Part shown: positions 8,501 through 12,115 of the stretch, one piece after another | Layout of the letters: each line of letters opens with the position of its first letter | Numbering within the stretch: position 1 is the first letter of the stretch | Assembly (NCBI GenBank): GCA_002751075.1 | Contig: NAOQ01000144.1 | Span: 128,847 to 140,961 of the forward strand | DNA from: Ichthyophonus hoferi | Lineage: Eukaryota > Opisthokonta > Ichthyosporea > Ichthyophonida > Ichthyophonidae | Direction: 5' to 3' | Length of the DNA stretch: 12,115 nt | Program-made: the position numbers and the translations under genes | Notes under the pieces: model-generated | The model's database searches: none | The model's input: only the letters and a program-made list of their open reading frames with translations | What the model was told of the DNA's origin: nothing

Positions 8501-11344
8501 TGAAATTTCTTTCAATATAATTGTTCTCTTTCTTAACAGACCATCCCAACCACACAACATCAAATATAAAAGAAATCGATATTTTTAAATATTCTTAAAT
8601 ATTACTGTTTAACTAATTAAAAATACACTCTGGATTTTATTAGATGGCGTGTTTTCAAAGGCTATTCCATAGTAGAATAAGTCACTATGAACCACATATA
8701 CATATATAGACTATAATTATGAGATACCCTAATACAATCACCCGAGTGGTTCAGGCATTATTTACTTACTGCCCACTGATTATAACGTTTTATTATTCCC
8801 TCTTATATAATCATATGCGTATATATATATATTCCCTGGCTTTTGATTGGACACCTAGACTAATCTACAAGTCAAAGGCCACTGTAATTAATGCAGGAGT
8901 AGTATTATACAATATTACATAACTGCACACCGTAGAGCTATCATTAGTCGGGCAATCACATTATTTCGTTGTTTTCTTTCCCCCCCTCCTACATATAGTT
9001 GTCTGTTGTCGTCAGATACCACGTAACTAACCGCATGTCTATAAATGGTGCATTATAGTCGTTATATAGTGAAGCGATAATCCAATAGGATGCAGCATGT
9101 CGACCTATGTGAGCCTAATATGGGTTGCACACAGGCCTCTCACAACAACATTTCTGTATTAGATGCTTCCTGGGGCACCCTGCCTGCGATAGGTGGGTTA
9201 TTCAATTATGACATAAGACAAAGATTGTTTATTGGCTTATAGCTACGTGTTATTGTGAGGGTCATGTACCTGTACCGAGGAGGCTGATACCTATTGGATA
9301 CAGTGCGATATAACAGGATGTAGTGAAAATTAGCATACATGTGTATTTGTGGGTGTGTTTACTTGAGTATATATATATTATAGTGCTTACATACAATACA
9401 ATACAATACAATACAATATAATAAAATACTACACTACAATATCATACCACACAGTACAATACATACACATGCATGCATGTATATATATATATATATATAT
9501 ATATAGTTTGTTGTGGTAGTCCCCAATCAGGCCTATATCTTACATTGCTTTCATCTCCAGAACGCATTGAACTCAACTTTAACGAAATAGCCAGTAAGGG
9601 TTTCTACTATCTTTTAATAGTGGACTGCGATTGACTGTGTGTCTCCTATTCATTTACTATTAATTTAATATTGTGTTTCAACCAATTTATGACAGCCCTC
9701 TCCGCAGTTCTATTTATATCTTACCCTTTCCACCAATCATATCGTTAGACTCTCCTATTATCTCTGCCTCCCTTCTACCTTCCTATACTTCATTTGCCAC
9801 TTCATTTCACATTCATTTGTCTTTCTCCCTATATCTTGGTTTCTTCAAATATCTCCTGTTTTTAGTCTAAAGATAATAGTGCATCATTCACACATACACC
9901 TACGTGTATATGGTCTTTTTATTTGTGTATGCTGTATATATTATACATAGTATACATATTATACACATTATACATATTATATATATTATACATTATACAT
10001 ACTATACACATTATACATAATATTTTGGCGGGCGACTTCATAAACTAATCGGGCAATCATGACAACGTTAATCCTACTGACCAATCATTATAGGTCTTCC
10101 TTTATTCTCTAGTCCCTTTTTAAAAGAGCTATGTGTGGGCGACAACAAGTTGCGTGACATAGTTTGTGGCTCTCTCATTGGTGCTCCTCAGGTTAGTTTC
10201 ACATGTTTCTTACATTTTGTACAGCATAGAATGATTATCATGGATGGTATGAAGCGCTCTATTGATCAATCTTATTGAAGTATATTTTATGAAGAGAGGA
10301 TAGAGTGATTATTGATTGGCTGGTGGCGGGTGGCACAAGACATCGTAAGGGCTATTAAATCACTCAGGGTAGACCTACTAATGATATTACCAGTCCTCAG
10401 TTTCTACTCACACCCTACTATCTATGTGAATATATTCCCATCCAGTTGCAAGTCTTGGATATACGTCACAACAAACTATCATTGGTACCCCAGGACTGCC
10501 TTAGACTGGCTGCCCTCGAACGATTGACCCTGAGTGATAATGACATCACTGCTCTACCGGCTGAATTGGTAGGTACTGTAGGGCCATATACTATTGGCAG
10601 AAGGTCATGCGAAATATGATATATCCTCTTATGTGTAGTTTTAACCTATTCTGTGATTGAATTACATATTATTAGGGCTTGTTTTAATTTAGTATCTACC
10701 CCTACCCTATGTTGTATTCTATTTTATTTTACATTATCCTACTATCCTACTATCCTTTTATATTACTCTATAATGTACTAGTAAGATCTCTGGGTTAGCT
10801 TTATCAGGAGAACATACTTGTATACGATTGGCTGTTTATTTGTTTAATTTTTCAATATTAATGTGATGTGAGCGTGGTATCACATTGTATGAGAAGGGTA
10901 AAAGTATTTTCATTGGCCTAAGAGTTTTGCAATGTGGGTATATACGTGTGAACAACATAGCAGAAGCATAGTGAGCTGTCAATTTGTTATTATTATACGT
11001 ACTTTTTTTTACTTGGCCACATTTGTACTTATACACTTGTACAGATAATTGCTTACAACCACATGTAGTTTCATATAATGACAACCAATTATATACCTAC
11101 ACAAACATATATATATATATATGCACATTGCTATACCTATACTCATATTTATGTCTTTACCTGTACCTATATCTATCAGTGTTTGCTAAAGGAGTTAAAG
11201 GTTCTAATGCTAGAAGGTAATGCTATTCGTGGTATCCGCCAAGAAGTGCTTACTGGGGGGACCGTAGCCCTCCTGCGATACCTGGAGACTCGTATAGAGA
11301 AAGGTGAATGGGTACCTCTGCCTGTTGCGGTTGGGCATAATTAA
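5374..11344 (+). CDS. LRRC40: LRRC40-like leucine-rich repeat protein, short form (ten exons)
   Basis: Joined exons are 5374-5512, 6385-6452, 7084-7191, 7492-7698, 8163-8303, 9135-9192, 9561-9593, 10094-10191, 10446-10568 and 11180-11344; this gives 379 residues, and every junction keeps frame. The start ATG is the first in a frame closed upstream by a stop at 5314-5316. The N-terminus has QARKSGTLRLVARNLKELP (31-49) and DRWWECEALTKM (70-81), matching ARKSGQLNLSGRNL and ERWWEQTDLTKL of human LRRC40 as I recall them. Twelve LRRs of about 23 residues (78-353) follow, each aligning one-to-one with repeats 1-12 of the human protein; examples are YLDVHDNQLESLP, FLKELCVGDNKL and LMLEGNAIRGIRQEV. 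A capping helix GGTVALLRYLETRIEKG ends it. No signal peptide or membrane segment is seen, so it is probably intracellular. Human LRRC40 is about 600 residues with a second LRR half that is absent here. The molecular role of the family is poorly known; LRRs usually bind proteins. Confidence 0.9.
5513..6384. other. LRRC40 intron 1, 872 bases
   Basis: GT-AG intron. It starts with a degenerate TTATTA-type triplet stretch (5520-5600). It contains an 11-base inverted repeat, GTTTATCATTT at 5849-5859 and its complement at 5916-5926, and a 21-base AT palindrome (6146-6166). Copies of the hexamer CACCAT, CACTAT and ACACTA lie near 6290-6340. No gene is seen. Confidence 0.65.
6385..6452 (+). CDS. LRRC40: LRRC40 exon 2 (68 bases)
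   Basis: The acceptor CCCAATCACAG is followed by AG, which completes the split Glu codon. It then reads LPSTVYNIYSMKKEASLDMKDS, the counterpart of the human stretch VPQCVWRINVDIPEEANQN. The donor is the strong GTGAGT. It leads into the WWE motif of the next exon. Confidence 0.85.
6453..7083. other. LRRC40 intron 2, 631 bases
   Basis: GT-AG intron, AT-rich. It holds an ATGT microsatellite (6601-6628), a short AATT/AAGT repeat near 6730-6760 and one TGATTGG motif (6967-6973). No coding sequence. Confidence 0.65.
6601..6628. repeat. ATGT tetranucleotide microsatellite
   Basis: Seven perfect ATGT units, 28 bases, inside LRRC40 intron 2. Confidence 0.95.
7084..7191 (+). CDS. LRRC40: LRRC40 exon 3, WWE motif and LRR1
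   Basis: 36 codons from acceptor CCTATAG to donor GTACGT. It carries DRWWECEALTKMDVSSNYL and the first five residues of LRR2 (LTYLD). The paired Trp next to the first repeat is a hallmark of LRRC40 proteins. Confidence 0.92.
7192..7491. other. LRRC40 intron 3, 300 bases
   Basis: GT-AG intron between exons 3 and 4. It starts with an 18-base tandem duplication just after the donor; otherwise I see nothing in it. Confidence 0.6.
7201..7236. repeat. 18-base tandem duplication
   Basis: Two perfect copies of ATTATGTATGATAGTATG, starting nine bases after the intron donor, followed by a degraded third unit. Confidence 0.9.
7492..7698 (+). CDS. LRRC40: LRRC40 exon 4, exactly three LRR lengths
   Basis: 69 codons (three times 23) from acceptor CATCCATAG to donor GTAAGT. 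It encodes the rest of LRR2, all of LRR3 and LRR4, and LQKL of LRR5. Residues at the Leu and Asn positions (NQLESLP, NQLSCVP, NTLTYLP) are intact. Confidence 0.93.
7699..8162. other. LRRC40 intron 4, 464 bases
   Basis: GT-AG intron. A 90-codon open frame (7815-8087) lies in it, but its composition (Tyr, Ile and Trp rich) matches translated AT-rich DNA and not a protein family. A near-perfect 14-base inverted repeat is at 7947-7960 and 8065-8078. Confidence 0.6.
8163..8303 (+). CDS. LRRC40: LRRC40 exon 5, LRR5 to LRR7
   Basis: 47 codons from acceptor CCCAATCATAG to donor GTACGT. It reads DLSHNQLTSLPNELVNMPG, then MRHLDVSHNKLMSLP, and ends LTALIEII at the start of LRR7. A possible branch site, CTAAC, lies about 25 bases before the acceptor. 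Confidence 0.92.
8304..9134. other. LRRC40 intron 5, 831 bases
   Basis: GT-AG intron. LRR spacing across it is exact, so no exon is missing. It contains TGATTGG (8844-8850), TCGGGCAATCA near 8948, a C7 run near 8980 and a good-looking but unused acceptor, ATATAG, near 8998. No gene. Confidence 0.65.
9135..9192 (+). CDS. LRRC40: LRRC40 exon 6 (58 bases), LRR7
   Basis: After GCACACAG it reads ASHNNISVLDASWGTLPAI and one base of a Glu codon; the donor is GTGGGT. It completes LRR7 with the correct 23-residue spacing, so no exon is missing between this and exon 5. Confidence 0.88.
9391..9418. repeat. ATACA pentanucleotide microsatellite
   Basis: Five to six units of ATACA, with degraded copies continuing to about 9465. 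Confidence 0.85.
9480..9505. repeat. TA dinucleotide run
   Basis: Thirteen TA units immediately after an ATGCATGCATG stretch, in LRRC40 intron 6. Confidence 0.95.
9561..9593 (+). CDS. LRRC40: LRRC40 exon 7 (33-base microexon)
   Basis: It lies between TCATCTCCAG and GTAAGG and encodes RIELNFNEIA with a split codon on each side (G|AA and A|GT). It is the core of LRR8. Without it LRR8 would be broken, and its loss would also keep the frame (33 bases), so it could in principle be skipped. Confidence 0.85.
9594..10093. other. LRRC40 intron 7, 500 bases
   Basis: GT-AG intron. It has a T/C-rich stop-free stretch (9673-9870) that I take as non-coding, CCAATCA at 9733 and 10081, and a TTATACATA-type tandem repeat at 9951-10020. 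Confidence 0.65.
9951..10020. repeat. TTATACATA-type tandem repeat
   Basis: Seven or so imperfect 8-10 base units of the TTATACATA/TTATACACA kind, with small length differences between units. Confidence 0.75.
10094..10191 (+). CDS. LRRC40: LRRC40 exon 8, LRR8 end and LRR9
   Basis: The acceptor ATCATTATAG is followed by GT, completing a Ser codon. It then reads LPLFSSPFLKELCVGDNKL, which matches [20 protein letters not shown] of human LRRC40 very closely. It ends GAPQ at donor GTTAGT, phase 0. Confidence 0.93.
10192..10445. other. LRRC40 intron 8, 254 bases
   Basis: GT-AG intron between exons 8 and 9. TGATTGG occurs at 10313-10319. A frame open from 10312 into exon 9 is out of frame with the protein and is a shadow. 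Confidence 0.65.
10446..10568 (+). CDS. LRRC40: LRRC40 exon 9, LRR10 and LRR11
   Basis: 41 codons from CCCATCCAG to GTAGGT: LQVLDIRHNKLSLVPQDC, then LERLTLSDNDITALPAEL. The human protein reads LVLDLRDNKLKSVP and LERLDLSNNDISSLP at these positions. Confidence 0.93.
10569..11179. other. LRRC40 intron 9, 611 bases
   Basis: GT-AG intron. It has a small ACTATCCT repeat (10731-10757) that shares a 13-mer with the SAMTOR-intron minisatellite, and a TA run near 11107-11122. Open frames on both strands here are AT-rich shadows. Confidence 0.6.
11180..11344 (+). CDS. LRRC40: LRRC40 exon 10, LRR12, capping helix and stop
   Basis: From acceptor ATCTATCAG it reads CLLKELKVLMLEGNAIRGIR, the capping segment GGTVALLRYLETRIEKG and then EWVPLPVAVGHN before TAA. 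The last dozen residues do not resemble the family. A GTGAAT at 11304 could act as a donor after ...RIEK, in which case the ending would be intron read as protein and the gene would go on. Confidence 0.8.
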   Translation, partial: CLLKELKVLMLEGNAIRGIRQEVLTGGTVALLRYLETRIEKGEWVPLPVAVGHN

Positions 11345-11678
11345 GTAATTAATTAATTAATTAGTTTAAAGAGAAGTCCCTGGTCCTTAAATTGCACAAT
11401 TGGGATTATTATTGGCCTTAAGCGTGAATATGCTTGACTTATAGTAGGGTTATTAGGTATATATGATCTTGGATGTATGCTTAGAAATACAGAAAAGAGA
11501 AATGATTGGGTGGGGTGGCGGCGCTGTAGTGATAATTGACTAATGGAATACAATTATTATATTAATATTGAAACTATTATATTACTATATGACCTATTAT
11601 TGTAATGCATTATTCTGTAGCCTGTTATATCACATACTAGTACACAGTATGGTGATCATATATCGTTGTACTATTTGA

Positions 11679-11879
11679 CTAATCCAATGCAAAATCTAGT
11701 TTAGCCATAACCCCTCGTTTATTTTCTGATCTTTGGCCAATCACATACCCTAACGCAGATACTAGCAATGCTAATGGGAACAAAACGCAGTATGTTAATA
11801 CTATCTCTGCGTATATACCCATGATTTTATCTTTCCTCAATGCTTTGGCATATATCTCTTTCTTTCTTTTTCTGTGCAT
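11679..11879 (-). CDS. Possible small membrane protein or last exon of a minus-strand gene
   Basis: A 66-residue open frame. It starts MHRKRKKEIYAKALRKDK, very basic, followed by a hydrophobic stretch of about 24 residues (IVLTYCVLFPLALLVSALGY), then a polar tail ending KLDFALD. The basic-then-hydrophobic layout and the balanced composition, rich in Leu, Ala, Val and Gly, differ from the Tyr/Ile-rich shadow frames elsewhere in the window. A TATAAA-type box on the minus strand lies about 39 bases before the ATG. An acceptor-like GATGCACAG overlaps the start, so it may instead be the last exon of a longer gene beyond the window. I do not recognise the family. Confidence 0.25.
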   Translation of the reverse strand: MHRKRKKEIYAKALRKDKIMGIYAEIVLTYCVLFPLALLVSALGYVIGQRSENKRGVMAKLDFALD

Positions 11880-11952
11880 CCATATACAGTAATAAAATCA
11901 ATGAGACGTATGTAGTCTTTATAACATTGATATTTAGTTGGCTGCTACTACA

Positions 11953-12115
11953 ATTATTATTACTATTACTATTACTATTGCTATTACTCTTATTATTAAT
12001 ATTATTGTTACTATTACTATTACTATTACTATTACTATTACTATTACTAGTACTATTACTATTACTAGTACTATTACTATTACTATTACTATTACTATTC
12101 CTATTGCTATTCTTA
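11953..12115. repeat. TTACTA-type hexanucleotide array, runs off the window
   Basis: About 27 units of (TTACTA)n with a few variant units (CTATTG, ACTAGT). The array reaches the last base, so its full length is unknown. Confidence 0.9.

Larger units (their letters stand above)
9193..9560. other. LRRC40 intron 6, 368 bases
   Basis: GT-AG intron between two very small exons. It contains an ATACA pentanucleotide run and a TA run, plus CCAATCA at 9523-9529. Confidence 0.65.
11345..12115. other. Region downstream of LRRC40
   Basis: After the stop there is an AATT run (about 11347-11362), then AT-rich DNA with TGATTGG at 11503-11509. I searched it for a continuation of the LRRC40 second half and found no LRR-like exon. 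The only AATAAA on this strand is at 11891-11896, about 550 bases past the stop. The end is taken up by a hexanucleotide array. Confidence 0.55.

Noticed and set aside
8990-9040. Acceptor-like sequence after a pyrimidine tract in LRRC40 intron 5
   Set aside because: Reading on from it gives no LRR sequence, and repeats 7 and 8 are already complete.
9673-9870. 65-residue T/C-rich frame in LRRC40 intron 7
   Set aside because: It is stop-free because the sequence is pyrimidine-rich; exon 7 joins exon 8 in frame without it.
1-12115. Transposon, virus-like element, CRISPR array or a new multi-gene system
   Set aside because: I looked on both strands for transposase, reverse transcriptase, capsid or nuclease motifs and for spaced repeats and found none. 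The two genes are ordinary conserved eukaryotic genes.

Overview
The window looks like nuclear DNA of an intron-rich eukaryote. It is AT-rich, with roughly one third G+C by eye. It carries two protein genes in the same orientation, both split by GT-AG introns of about 250-900 bases that are full of simple repeats. The exons are clearly richer in G+C than the introns and use the standard code. Both proteins look like their animal counterparts, so an animal or an early-branching relative of animals and fungi is likely. I cannot name the species; an ichthyosporean-type holozoan would fit the intron style, but that is a guess.

Bases 219-3979 hold the 3' part of a SAMTOR/Bmt2-family gene, an S-adenosylmethionine-binding methyltransferase-fold protein. 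Six exons are visible and encode 298 residues; the 5' end lies before the window. The SAM-binding loop, the acidic residue after it and the LLLSYLPSP and TPDS blocks are all intact. A poly(A) signal candidate lies about 200 bases past the stop. A 1.39 kb intergenic stretch follows.

Bases 5374-11344 hold a ten-exon gene for a 379-residue protein with twelve leucine-rich repeats. These match, repeat for repeat, the first half of LRRC40. The second LRR half of human LRRC40 (about 600 residues) is not in the window. Either this is a short form, or a cryptic donor near the end of the last exon leads to further exons beyond base 12115.

The remaining 771 bases hold one minus-strand open frame with a probable membrane helix (weak) and a TTACTA-type hexanucleotide array that runs off the end. 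The two genes have no evident shared pathway; they appear to be simple head-to-tail neighbours. I see no transposon, virus-like element, tRNA, rRNA or CRISPR array.

The most unusual signal is not a gene. The 7-mer CCAATCA (or its complement TGATTGG) occurs 13 times, about ten times the chance expectation by hand estimate, and three copies sit directly against splice acceptors. Next come the half-length LRRC40 and a C-rich tract abutting a splice acceptor, which makes a G-quadruplex motif on the other strand.
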